From Planococcus salinus (GTDB lineage: Bacteria > Bacillota > Bacilli > Bacillales_A > Planococcaceae), in NCBI RefSeq assembly GCF_003719725.1, contig NZ_RIAX01000006.1, positions 62,001 through 126,000 of the forward strand: a DNA stretch of 64,000 bases. The letters are read 5' to 3'. The stretch's first letter is position 1. Each line of letters starts with the position of its first letter. Below, in pieces: positions 49,398 through 55,796 of this stretch. A program made the position numbers and the translations under genes. Under the pieces are notes generated by a model, which worked only from the letters and a program-made list of their open reading frames with translations, was not told the DNA's origin and did not search any database.

Positions 49398-49434
49398 ACA
49401 ACACAAAAAGACATGCGAAGACGCATGCCTTTTT
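49398..49434 (-). terminator. Attenuator-type terminator in the ABC-F leader
   Basis: On the minus strand AAAAAGGCATGCG/CGCATGTCTTTTT forms a 13-base-pair stem (one G-U) with a TCTT loop, then TTTTTGTGTTG. It lies between the leader peptide stop and the ABC-F start. The leader-peptide segment ACGCATG can pair with the 5' arm instead, giving a possible antiterminator. Confidence 0.8.
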
Positions 49435-49462
49435 GCAAAATCCGATTGCAGGCAGATGTCTC

Positions 49463-49603
49463 TCACTGGTTTATTTCACTCGATGCAGTTGTCCGAAAAA
49501 AGACAGACTTATCCTGTACAGCTGCTGAAGTGAAAGTAACGCCATGCAGAATATAAAGATACTTCTGACATTCTGTCATGCGTTTACCAGTTCGATTCAT
49601 CAT
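49463..49603 (-). CDS. Putative 46-residue leader peptide of the ABC-F gene
   Basis: A short frame with a very strong binding site (GAAGGAGGTGGGT) begins at the ATG at 49603, reading MMNRTGKRMTECQKYLYILH and ending VFFRTTASSEINQ. It lies downstream of a consensus promoter and upstream of a terminator hairpin. Nothing in the peptide suggests a stable protein. Its probable role is that ribosome stalling on it, when an antibiotic is present, changes the RNA folding and allows transcription into the ABC-F gene. The adjacent ATG at 49600 could also start it. Confidence 0.68.
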   Translation of the reverse strand: MMNRTGKRMTECQKYLYILHGVTFTSAAVQDKSVFFRTTASSEINQ

Positions 49604-49629
49604 ACCCACCTCCTTCGTTCATTTCTTTT

Positions 49630-49658
49630 ATCATAATAGGGAGATGAAAACTAGTCAA
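49630..49658 (-). promoter_or_regulatory. Strong SigA promoter of the ABC-F transcript
   Basis: Minus strand -35 TTGACT (49653-49658), 17-base spacer, -10 TATGAT (49630-49635), about 27 bases before the leader-peptide start. The ABC-F ATG is more than 260 bases downstream, leaving a long leader. Confidence 0.85.
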
Positions 49659-49781
49659 CTGAAAATTCTGAAATTTTTATCGGTAAAAATTCATTAGAAC
49701 ATTACTGTTAAATGCTTTCCACACCCCACTGTTCACTACTATTGCCAATACTTAGAGAAGTGAAGCATTTCTTCTTGTTGC

Positions 49782-50038
49782 ATGCCCATCATCGGCTCTA
49801 AAATCACGATTATTGGAGAACAATCCGGGTTATACGTATTGGTGCGTGTCTACACTAGGCACACTGAACAATGGCTGATGGATGGAGCGGCTAGAAATGG
49901 TGTGAAAGTTTACCCCACAAGCCCTTACTTTTTCTCTTCCGCCAGAGAACCGTTGCTGCAATTATGCTTTAGCAACTTGACTTTCGAACAGATCGAAGAA
50001 GGCATAAAAACCATAAAAAAGCTTGGAAATTCTTTTAA
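49782..50038 (+). pseudogene. Remnant of a MocR/GabR-type aminotransferase-like regulator (C-terminal end)
   Basis: The plus strand encodes the extreme C-terminal part of a GntR-family MocR regulator with a PLP-dependent aminotransferase fold: ITIIGEQSGLYVLVRVYTRH, MDGAARNGVKVYPTSPYF, LLQLCFSNLTFEQIEEGI. The N-terminal winged helix and most of the aminotransferase domain are absent. At the A run near 50015-50020 the frame shifts: the next frame ends naturally as KAWKFF-stop at 50036-50038, whereas the open frame runs on through the terminator. This marks it as decayed, not functional. Confidence 0.72.
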
Positions 50039-50050
50039 GAATACAGAGAA

Positions 50051-50080
50051 GAGCTGTGCCGTAAATCAACGGCACAGCTC
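50051..50080 (+). terminator. Hairpin after the MocR-type remnant
   Basis: Twelve-base-pair stem GAGCTGTGCCGT/ACGGCACAGCTC, 13 bases after the natural stop of the remnant. The T run is weak (TAATAATTT). Confidence 0.6.
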
Positions 50081-50199
50081 TAATAATTTGAAGGGCAGTT
50101 TATTTTTCCCACTCTTTTCTACTTCTACTCTCGCTTCCGATAAGCCCTCATATGTCAACTAGCTTATTTTCTCTGAAGCACGCTTGTCTAACTTCCTGT

Positions 50200-50883
50200 C
50201 TACAAGTGAAATACATGAATAAATCCAAACACCGTAACGGGTATCAACAGAGAGGGAAGAAGATTTAATGTGTTGAATTTTTTGATTCCTAGAATACTTA
50301 AACCCGATGCCATGATCAGCATCCCTCCGATAATGGTGATTTCGTTTAAGAGGTCCGGATTGAGCGCATTCCCGATGATAGTAGCCATAACGTAAATGGA
50401 CCCTTGCCAGGCAAATAAGATAATTGCTGAAATGGCAATGCCGATTCCAAATGTGGACGCTAAGACAATGGAAGTGATGCCGTCCAGCATGCCGTTTGCC
50501 AGAAGATACGTATAGTCTCCTTTCAAAGCGGCCTCGATCGGGCCTAAAATGGACAATGTTCCAATACAGAATAACAAGATAGCTGTAGCCAATCCTTCGG
50601 CTAAGTTGCCTGTTGAGTATTTATTCACTAAATTATTAAACCTCGATTCCAGCCTCAGTTTTTGTCCAATTATCCCTCCTGCAGCTAAACTCACGATAAA
50701 CAGCACGGGGTATTTACTATCGGGCAAGTGTTGGACGAGCGCATCAATTCCCAAGCCAAGCGCTACAAGTCCCATGGCCTGCATGAGAATTTGATGGTAC
50801 TCCTCCTTCAATCCCTTCTTCAACATACTTCCGATTAAACATCCCATCAGAATCATCCCTGCATTAAACACGGTTCCAAACAT
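50200..50883 (-). CDS. DUF554 family membrane protein
   Basis: The 227-residue integral membrane protein has about seven helices. It matches the DUF554 (YdfK/YqgA) family: GTVFNAGMILMGCLIGSMLKKGL at the start, ALGLGIDAL, GNLAEGLATAILLFCIGTLSILGPIEAALKGDY, and LNEITIIGGMLIMASGLSILG. The ATG at 50883 is eight bases from AAAGGAG; a GTG six bases earlier is possible. It is a single gene. DUF554 has no established function. Confidence 0.9.
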   Translation of the reverse strand: MFGTVFNAGMILMGCLIGSMLKKGLKEEYHQILMQAMGLVALGLGIDALVQHLPDSKYPVLFIVSLAAGGIIGQKLRLESRFNNLVNKYSTGNLAEGLATAILLFCIGTLSILGPIEAALKGDYTYLLANGMLDGITSIVLASTFGIGIAISAIILFAWQGSIYVMATIIGNALNPDLLNEITIIGGMLIMASGLSILGIKKFNTLNLLPSLLIPVTVFGFIHVFHL

Positions 50884-50912
50884 AAGCACTACTCCTTTAA
50901 GTTAGCTTTCTT

Positions 50913-50947
50913 ACTAAAAATATAGACCCTCCTGCTAGAGGAGGGTC
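50913..50947 (-). terminator. Terminator of the MerR-type regulator gene
   Basis: GACCCTCCT/AGGAGGGTC stem (50925-50933 and 50939-50947), followed on the minus strand by TATATTTTTAG. The plus side has AACTTTTT but no convergent gene. Confidence 0.8.
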
Positions 50948-51764
50948 AACTTTTTATGGGTATCTGGATCTCTGTCAAGTAGTCTTCTTCTCGAGAGGAA
51001 ATGTACTGATTGATGATGGTTCTCTCTATGGAATCTCCAGTGATTTTGAAGCCATTCTCATGAATGTAGTTGAGCAGCCGTGTATAAGGTTGCAGTGAAT
51101 CGCTGTGGCCGCCATTGTAATAAATACAAGCATATGTGCCTTCCGGTAAACTATCAGCTAAAGGAACATTGACACTGTTATCTTCATCCAAAATAAAGAT
51201 GGAGCTGTATTCATCATATTTGTGATTAACAATATCGTGCATACTTACCGTAAGCCCTACACCTCCAATGAATAGGGAAGAACGTAAATTTGCCTGGTTT
51301 TCCAACTGCCGCAAGTTTATTTCCAAGTCCGGTTCTGAAGTGATTTTTTCAGTAAGCCTGATAATTCTTCTCTTTTCCATGCTCTTAGTAAATGGAATCA
51401 TCCGCTCTTCTAATCTTCTTGCTAGTCGAATATTCGAAATTCGATTTTGAAATCTTCGATTGATCCGTTCAAGGTCTTTTATTTTTTGTTCTGTAAACCG
51501 TTTTTGTTCCTCCAACAAAAGCAGAAAACCATCTATATCTCTACGTTCTAAGTGCTTCTTAATCTCTTCTAATGAGAAGCCTAACTCTTTCAGATAATTG
51601 ATGGTATTTAGCTGTTCGAATTGATCAGTCGAATAATAGCGATAGCCATTGCTCTGATCCGTATGGATAGGGTTCAATAGATTAATTTTATGATAATAGT
51701 GAAGCGTCTTGATTGTTGTATTGTGAAGTCTCGCCATCTCGCCAATTGAAAATTTATTTTCCAT
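50946..51764 (-). CDS. MerR-family regulator with GyrI-like effector domain (BmrR/BltR type)
   Basis: The 272-residue protein has an N-terminal MerR winged helix (IGEMARLHNTTIKTLHYYHK, NGYRYYSTDQFEQLNTINYL), a dimerisation coiled coil (about 85-120), and a C-terminal GyrI-like small-molecule-binding domain (about 150-272, with GVGLTVSMHDI and EGTYACIYYNGGHSDS). No metal-binding cysteines are present, which points to an organic effector such as a drug. The start at 51764 gives MENKFSIGEMARL. No efflux gene is adjacent on the same strand, so its target is uncertain. Confidence 0.9.
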   Translation of the reverse strand: MENKFSIGEMARLHNTTIKTLHYYHKINLLNPIHTDQSNGYRYYSTDQFEQLNTINYLKELGFSLEEIKKHLERRDIDGFLLLLEEQKRFTEQKIKDLERINRRFQNRISNIRLARRLEERMIPFTKSMEKRRIIRLTEKITSEPDLEINLRQLENQANLRSSLFIGGVGLTVSMHDIVNHKYDEYSSIFILDEDNSVNVPLADSLPEGTYACIYYNGGHSDSLQPYTRLLNYIHENGFKITGDSIERTIINQYISSREEDYLTEIQIPIKS

Positions 51765-52018
51765 ACAGTCGATCCTTTCCCTTCAATTACTTTACCCCTT
51801 ATTATAAATTAGCTTTTGTAGTTTGCCTCTAAAGACACCGTTCGTAAATGTCCTAAAACACTTTACGAACGTTCAACATTTCACACATACTTTTACGAAC
51901 CGCTTCCACATATACCGGGAGAACACGAACGTTCTTAAAGGAATAAGATATTTACCTGAATCATCATGGAAGCTAACCCATGAAAAGCTTGCTCTATTTT
52001 CCGTACAAAATCAAAAAA
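51765..52018. other. Intergenic region with inverted TTTACGAACG repeats
   Basis: No gene seen. CGTTCGTAAA (51839-51848) and TTTACGAACG (51862-51871) form a ten-base inverted repeat. A third copy, TTTTACGAAC, is at 51891-51900, and a related one lies at 45551-45560. The role is unknown. Confidence 0.6.
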
Positions 52019-53020
52019 CTACTCCCAGTCCCAAAGCTCCACTTCTCCAAGCTGTTCCCCGTGGACCAGTTCTTCCCCTTCTAGTTTCAACAATTCCTTG
52101 ACCGGCCCTGTCACCACCGCCCCGTAAGCGGTAAAGCCGTTTTCCTGCAGGTATTCATAACGTTCAGGCAGATGCCCCAGCCCCAAAAATCCTTCATAAT
52201 AAGAAGAAGGTTTTTCCGCCAGCAACGCACCCATATTTTGCAGCATTGCTTTTTCACTATCAGCAATAGTTGCCGTATCCAGGCGATACGTCAAAGAACT
52301 CGACTGAAAATCTTCGGATGATGTACGGGCTCCCGCCAAACCGAGGCCACCGTTGAGCGTCAAGTTATTCCCCGAGCCGCCCCAGCTGTTCGGTGTAAAA
52401 TCGACAAATTCCCCTGTATAAAGCGGCATCCAAAGAACATCCACTTCGTACGGCTGCATTGCCTCGATGAGTTCTTCCGGCGTAAGGAAGCGATCGGTTG
52501 AAAATGCCAGTTCCGCCACGGTTCCTTCATGGAGCATTTCGAGCGTTTCCCATACATTCGGCCAAGGGTTGGCAGTCATTTGATTGCCGCTCCGCGGATC
52601 TTCCGGCAACGAAAAAGAAAATTCATTGATTTGTTCCCTGCCCGGAAGTTGATAGTCCACGTAGGAACGGCTATTGAACACATGTTTTGTGACATCCGCT
52701 TCTCCGATCACGACATCCGCACGCCCCACTTTTTTCACCAACGGATACGACAAGTTCTTCGTACCGAAAACAGTAATTTCTTCCTGCTCAAAATCAAACG
52801 ATCCGCGGACGTTCGGGATTTTCCAGTCAAGAGCGAGCTTCGTGTAGAAATCATTTTCTTCTGCCACATTCCGCCATTCCGAGCTGATGCTGAGTACTGC
52901 CATATACGCTCCGTAAACCAGAACGCCAATCAGCAAAAGCCGAAGAATCCGGACAGTTAACGTAAAACGGGATTTTTTCAGGATTTTCTCTTCCATTTCT
53001 TTATTCCACTCCATCGTCAT
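52019..53020 (-). CDS. Membrane anti-sigma factor with Sigma_reg_N/Sigma_reg_C-like domains
   Basis: The 333-residue protein has a short cytoplasmic N-terminus (about 1-22, MEWNKEMEEKILKKSRFTL), one membrane helix (about 25-46) and a large extracytoplasmic part. The N-terminus resembles the sigma-factor-regulator N-terminal family and the end (about 170-330, with PEELIEAMQPYEVDVLWMPLYTG) the matching C-terminal family. It overlaps the ECF sigma gene by 20 bases, so it is almost certainly its cognate anti-sigma. Starts at 53020 and 53014 are both possible. The signal sensed is unknown. Confidence 0.85.
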   Translation of the reverse strand: MTMEWNKEMEEKILKKSRFTLTVRILRLLLIGVLVYGAYMAVLSISSEWRNVAEENDFYTKLALDWKIPNVRGSFDFEQEEITVFGTKNLSYPLVKKVGRADVVIGEADVTKHVFNSRSYVDYQLPGREQINEFSFSLPEDPRSGNQMTANPWPNVWETLEMLHEGTVAELAFSTDRFLTPEELIEAMQPYEVDVLWMPLYTGEFVDFTPNSWGGSGNNLTLNGGLGLAGARTSSEDFQSSSLTYRLDTATIADSEKAMLQNMGALLAEKPSSYYEGFLGLGHLPERYEYLQENGFTAYGAVVTGPVKELLKLEGEELVHGEQLGEVELWDWE

Positions 53021-53531
53021 GCCACCCTTTCTTTTCCGCCAATGCCTCCAACTTCTTTCTGGCTCTGTATAAATTCACTTTTACCTGGTCTTCTGTTAAG
53101 TCCAGCGTCTCCTGAATTTCCTTGTAACTGAATTGCTCAAACTCCCTCAAATAGAGGATGGTCCGGTAATGTTCCGGCAGAAAGCCGATCAGTTCCGCTA
53201 AATCACTCGATAACTCCTGGTTCAGCGCGGCTTCTTCCGGCAACCCATAAGGACTGATCATGTCTTCTTTTGAATGCAGTAAATTCAGCAGTGGAATGGC
53301 CTGACGGCGTTTCCGTTTTCGCCATTCATCCACATAGACGTTCCGTGCCACTTTAAACAGCCAGGCACGCGCTTTTTCTCCGTCATACGTGTAGAGGGAG
53401 ACCGTCGCTCTCACAAATGTCTCCTGCGTCAAATCTTCTGCTACATGAGCAGAACCTGACATTTTCCATAAGAAATAGTAGAGGGGTTTTGCGTACTTTT
53501 TATATAAATCTTCCAGCTGATAATTTTTCAT
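53001..53531 (-). CDS. ECF RNA polymerase sigma factor
   Basis: The 176-residue sigma-70 family protein has region 2 (about 10-75, LYYFLWKMSGSAHVAEDLTQETFVRA and ARAWLFKVARNVYVDEWRKR) and region 4 (about 115-165, LIGFLPEHYRTILYLREFEQ, FSYKEIQETLDLTEDQVKVN). The ATG at 53531 follows GAGGGGGAG. It is cotranscribed with the anti-sigma gene. An ECF-like promoter lies directly upstream, so it probably activates its own operon. Confidence 0.93.
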   Translation of the reverse strand: MKNYQLEDLYKKYAKPLYYFLWKMSGSAHVAEDLTQETFVRATVSLYTYDGEKARAWLFKVARNVYVDEWRKRKRRQAIPLLNLLHSKEDMISPYGLPEEAALNQELSSDLAELIGFLPEHYRTILYLREFEQFSYKEIQETLDLTEDQVKVNLYRARKKLEALAEKKGWHDDGVE

Positions 53532-53563
53532 ACGCTCCCCCTCCGGCTATATCTTACTGGTAA

Positions 53564-53589
53564 CACGTTCGACTCCCTATAATGTTACA
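53564..53589 (-). promoter_or_regulatory. Candidate autogenous ECF promoter of the sigma/anti-sigma operon
   Basis: Minus strand TGTAAC (53584-53589), 16-base spacer, CGTG (53564-53567). This resembles the ECF pattern TGAAAC-N16-CGTA and lies about 33 bases before the sigma start. Confidence 0.55.
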
Positions 53590-53701
53590 GTTTTTCCAGA
53601 AAGAATTCGCTGGTGTCTTTTCCGCCTATTTTCTTTTTTATGATTTAATGGAAGAAAGCTGTTCTGAGTGAACGCCTGAATACAGGAGAGGAGCGGAAGC
53701 G

Positions 53702-54238
53702 ATGATGGATTGGCGCTGGTCCAGAGTGGACGAATTGGAAACACAGGAAAAATATAGAGAAGCTATTTGTTATATGCATCAAGTTTGGCAACAAAAGCCG
53801 ATGGATCTGAAAGTCTTCTTGAAACTCAGTTTCCTGTGCTGGTATGTAGTGGCGGAATGGGGAGTTTTTGCGGCTTCTGACTTGGAAGAAAAAGATGTGG
53901 AAGAATGTGAAGAGCTGCTGAAAAGTTTGACAGCTTTCGGACATCGTCATTTTCAGCATCATGTCGAATTCCTTTGGTTGTTCGGCTACATGATTTTGTT
54001 ATTCCCTGACTTTTTTGGAGAACAAGAACAAACAGGTGTTTATATGGTGAAAAGAGCATACGAAATGAAACCGCAAGATCCGGTCATCCAGTTGATTCAT
54101 CTTTCCGGCCAGCAGACAAATCCATACGAACCGAAGTTGGAACAAATCCGTAAAGAGACCGCCCTGGTGCTGCCGGAACGTTTTCAAGGAAGTGGTGACC
54201 TTCAACGCTACTTTAAAGAAGTTTTGAATAGAATATAA
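53702..54238 (+). CDS. Uncharacterised helical protein
   Basis: I do not recognise this 178-residue protein. It is soluble and probably all-helical, with TPR-like spacing of aromatic and small residues (RVDELETQEKYREAICYMHQVW, LKVFLKLSFLCWYVVAEWGV, FLWLFGYMILLFPDFFGEQE, MVKRAYEMKPQDPVIQLIHL). It could be an immunity- or scaffold-type protein, but that is conjecture. The ATG at 53702 follows AGGAGAGGAG. It lies between the divergently transcribed sigma gene and the comK region. Confidence 0.7.
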   Translation: MMDWRWSRVDELETQEKYREAICYMHQVWQQKPMDLKVFLKLSFLCWYVVAEWGVFAASDLEEKDVEECEELLKSLTAFGHRHFQHHVEFLWLFGYMILLFPDFFGEQEQTGVYMVKRAYEMKPQDPVIQLIHLSGQQTNPYEPKLEQIRKETALVLPERFQGSGDLQRYFKEVLNRI

Positions 54239-54303
54239 AAATCACTTGTTGCTCAGTTCTCACTGTTAATCAGACATAAGCGTGATCACTCTTTTTAATG
54301 CAC

Positions 54304-54333
54304 ATAAAAAACCGCCCCCGAAGGAGCGGTTTT
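54304..54333 (-). terminator. Terminator of the IDEAL-domain gene
   Basis: Minus strand AAAACCGCTCC/GGGGCGGTTTT stem closed by a C(TTCG)G tetraloop with a T run. It lies seven bases past the gene. Confidence 0.9.
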
Positions 54334-54339
54334 CGTTAT

Positions 54340-54579
54340 TCAATCTTCGTCGCATTGCAATTCCTGCAACTGATTTGCATACATCGTAAATGATTCACGG
54401 TCATTGTTGTCCAGGGCTTCATCGATTAGGGTCATGAGCTGTGCTTCTTGTTGAGAACGGTGAACATGCTTCAGGAATAAATCAAGGTAAATATCATTCA
54501 GCAGTTTCTCCGCTTCGGTTATTTTCTTCGTTTGAGCCATCGCTTTCATGAAATCAGCATAAGAATAATAGTTTTCCAT
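54340..54579 (-). CDS. IDEAL-domain protein (YhzC-like)
   Basis: The 79-residue protein ends with an IDEAL domain (about 50-75, LIDEALDNNDRESFTMYANQ), a short helical motif of about 40 residues found in Firmicutes. The N-terminal part (MENYYSYADFMKAMAQTKK, ITEAEKLLNDIYLDLFL) resembles the UPF0302-like companion helix. The ATG at 54579 follows GGGGTGAAG. It is divergent from comK, as in B. subtilis where yhzC neighbours comK. Its role is not established. Confidence 0.87.
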   Translation of the reverse strand: MENYYSYADFMKAMAQTKKITEAEKLLNDIYLDLFLKHVHRSQQEAQLMTLIDEALDNNDRESFTMYANQLQELQCDED

Positions 54580-54692
54580 TCTACTTCACCCCGAATGCTT
54601 TTCATTAGTATACACGATAACTTCATAAAGAATCAATCATTTTTTGAAAATTCCGATGAAATAGAACAAAAAATATTTTCTGATTAAAAGTA

Positions 54693-54720
54693 TTGCGGAA
54701 TTTCCATTTTTTATTATAAT
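54693..54720 (+). promoter_or_regulatory. Candidate promoter of comK
   Basis: -35 TTGCGG (54693-54698), 16-base spacer, -10 TATAAT (54715-54720), 34 bases before the comK ATG. The sequence upstream is rich in A and T tracts (AAAAAATATTTT near 54668-54679), but I see no exact pair of AAAA-N5-TTTT ComK half-boxes. Confidence 0.55.
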
Positions 54721-54754
54721 AGGATATGTAAAGTAAATTTGGGGGTGTTTTATA

Positions 54755-55309
54755 ATGGGTAAAAAGAATTACCCGCTTTCTTCATATATTGTGTGCAGCA
54801 ATACATACGCACTCATCCCGTATGTCGACGGCCATCGGACAGTAACGCGCGTCATCGAAGATCGAAATGAATTTGTCATTGAACAATCGATTTACAAAAC
54901 AATTACCAGCTCCTGCTCTTTTTACAGAGGATCTCTGGAAAGCGCCACCCTCTATTCCCAAAAAGCCGTCCGAGTCAAACATAAACCCCCCGTCATCATT
55001 GGAGAGTATTATGGCAATCCACTCATCTTTTTCCCGACTCATTCACCGAAAAACAAAGATGCCGTCTGGTTCAATTTCGATGCCATCGACTTGATCGAAA
55101 GTGATGCCAGCGGAAAAGGCAGCATTGTCTATTTAAGCAATGGCGAAACCGTGGATTTGGATGTTTCCCCCATCGCTTTGAGAAACCAGCATTCGTTTGC
55201 CGGTTCACTGCGGAGATACTTCAAAAAAGCGCAGAACATGCACAAACAGCAATTGGTCTATTTATCAAAGCCCAAATTGGCTCTGAGAAGACAGCATCCT
55301 CAAGGCTAA
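54755..55309 (+). CDS. comK: Competence transcription factor ComK
   Basis: ComK activates DNA-uptake and recombination genes by bending DNA at K-boxes in Bacillus. The 184-residue protein is collinear with ComK: SSYIVCSNTYALIPYVDGHR, ITSSCSFYRGSLESATLYSQ, the well conserved KHKPPVIIGEYYGNPLIFFP, PKNKDAVWFNFDAIDLIE, and an RNQHSFAGSLRRYFKKAQNM segment. The ATG at 54755 follows GGGGGTG. It is flanked by the IDEAL-domain and YhjD-like genes, a conserved neighbourhood. The C-terminus is shorter than in B. subtilis by under ten residues. Confidence 0.92.
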   Translation: MGKKNYPLSSYIVCSNTYALIPYVDGHRTVTRVIEDRNEFVIEQSIYKTITSSCSFYRGSLESATLYSQKAVRVKHKPPVIIGEYYGNPLIFFPTHSPKNKDAVWFNFDAIDLIESDASGKGSIVYLSNGETVDLDVSPIALRNQHSFAGSLRRYFKKAQNMHKQQLVYLSKPKLALRRQHPQG

Positions 55310-55671
55310 AGCTCTTTGTCCGACATCGCCAAATAGACACGCAGCAACTCCTCCACACGGTTGCGAAGACGCAAATTCAAATAACGCCGATGATCTTCAT
55401 AGCCTCCATGATAAAATACATATTCCGTAAAAGTGTCGTCGCCGGTACCGCGCAGCATTTTCATATGGTGTTTCCGCATATGGATTTTCGTTTCTTTCAG
55501 TTCTTTCTGCACTTGCTTGATCGCCCCGTCCACCAATTCGATATAAGGGCGGTTCAGTTTGAAAGCCCCTGTCTCGAACAAGGCTCGATCCCGTTCCAGG
55601 ATGGTCAACACCATCGGCAAGTAAATCATGTTTTCAAAATGGACCACCTGCTCCTGAGAAATCAATGGCAT
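55306..55671 (-). CDS. YhjD-like conserved protein
   Basis: The 121-residue soluble helical protein (MPLISQEQVVHFENMIYLPM, VLTILERDRALFETGAFKLN, MRKHHMKMLRGTGDDTFTEY, RYLNLRLRNRVEELLRVYLA) resembles B. subtilis YhjD by length and by its place in the comK neighbourhood. I am moderately sure of that match. The ATG at 55671 follows GAGGAGG. It ends convergently with comK, overlapping its stop by 4 bases. The function is unknown. Confidence 0.75.
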   Translation of the reverse strand: MPLISQEQVVHFENMIYLPMVLTILERDRALFETGAFKLNRPYIELVDGAIKQVQKELKETKIHMRKHHMKMLRGTGDDTFTEYVFYHGGYEDHRRYLNLRLRNRVEELLRVYLAMSDKEL

Positions 55672-55753
55672 GTTTCACACCTCCTCTTTAAGAAAGGGAA
55701 CATATGTTCTTATCTTTATTCTACTCTGTCTTAAAGAAATTGCAAGACTTTCC

Positions 55754-55796
55754 AAATAAAAAATCTATGCCACCGCAGTGGCATAGATTTTTTTAT
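55754..55796. terminator. Bidirectional hairpin after the UbiB-type gene
   Basis: AAATCTATGCCAC/GTGGCATAGATTT stem (13 base pairs, CGCA loop) with A/T runs on both sides. It ends the minus-strand UbiB transcript, whose stop is inside the distal side. Confidence 0.88.

Noticed and set aside
51839-51871. LexA box near the MerR-type gene
   Set aside because: The GAAC and GTTC halves are adjacent or separated by the wrong distance, not by four bases as in the consensus.
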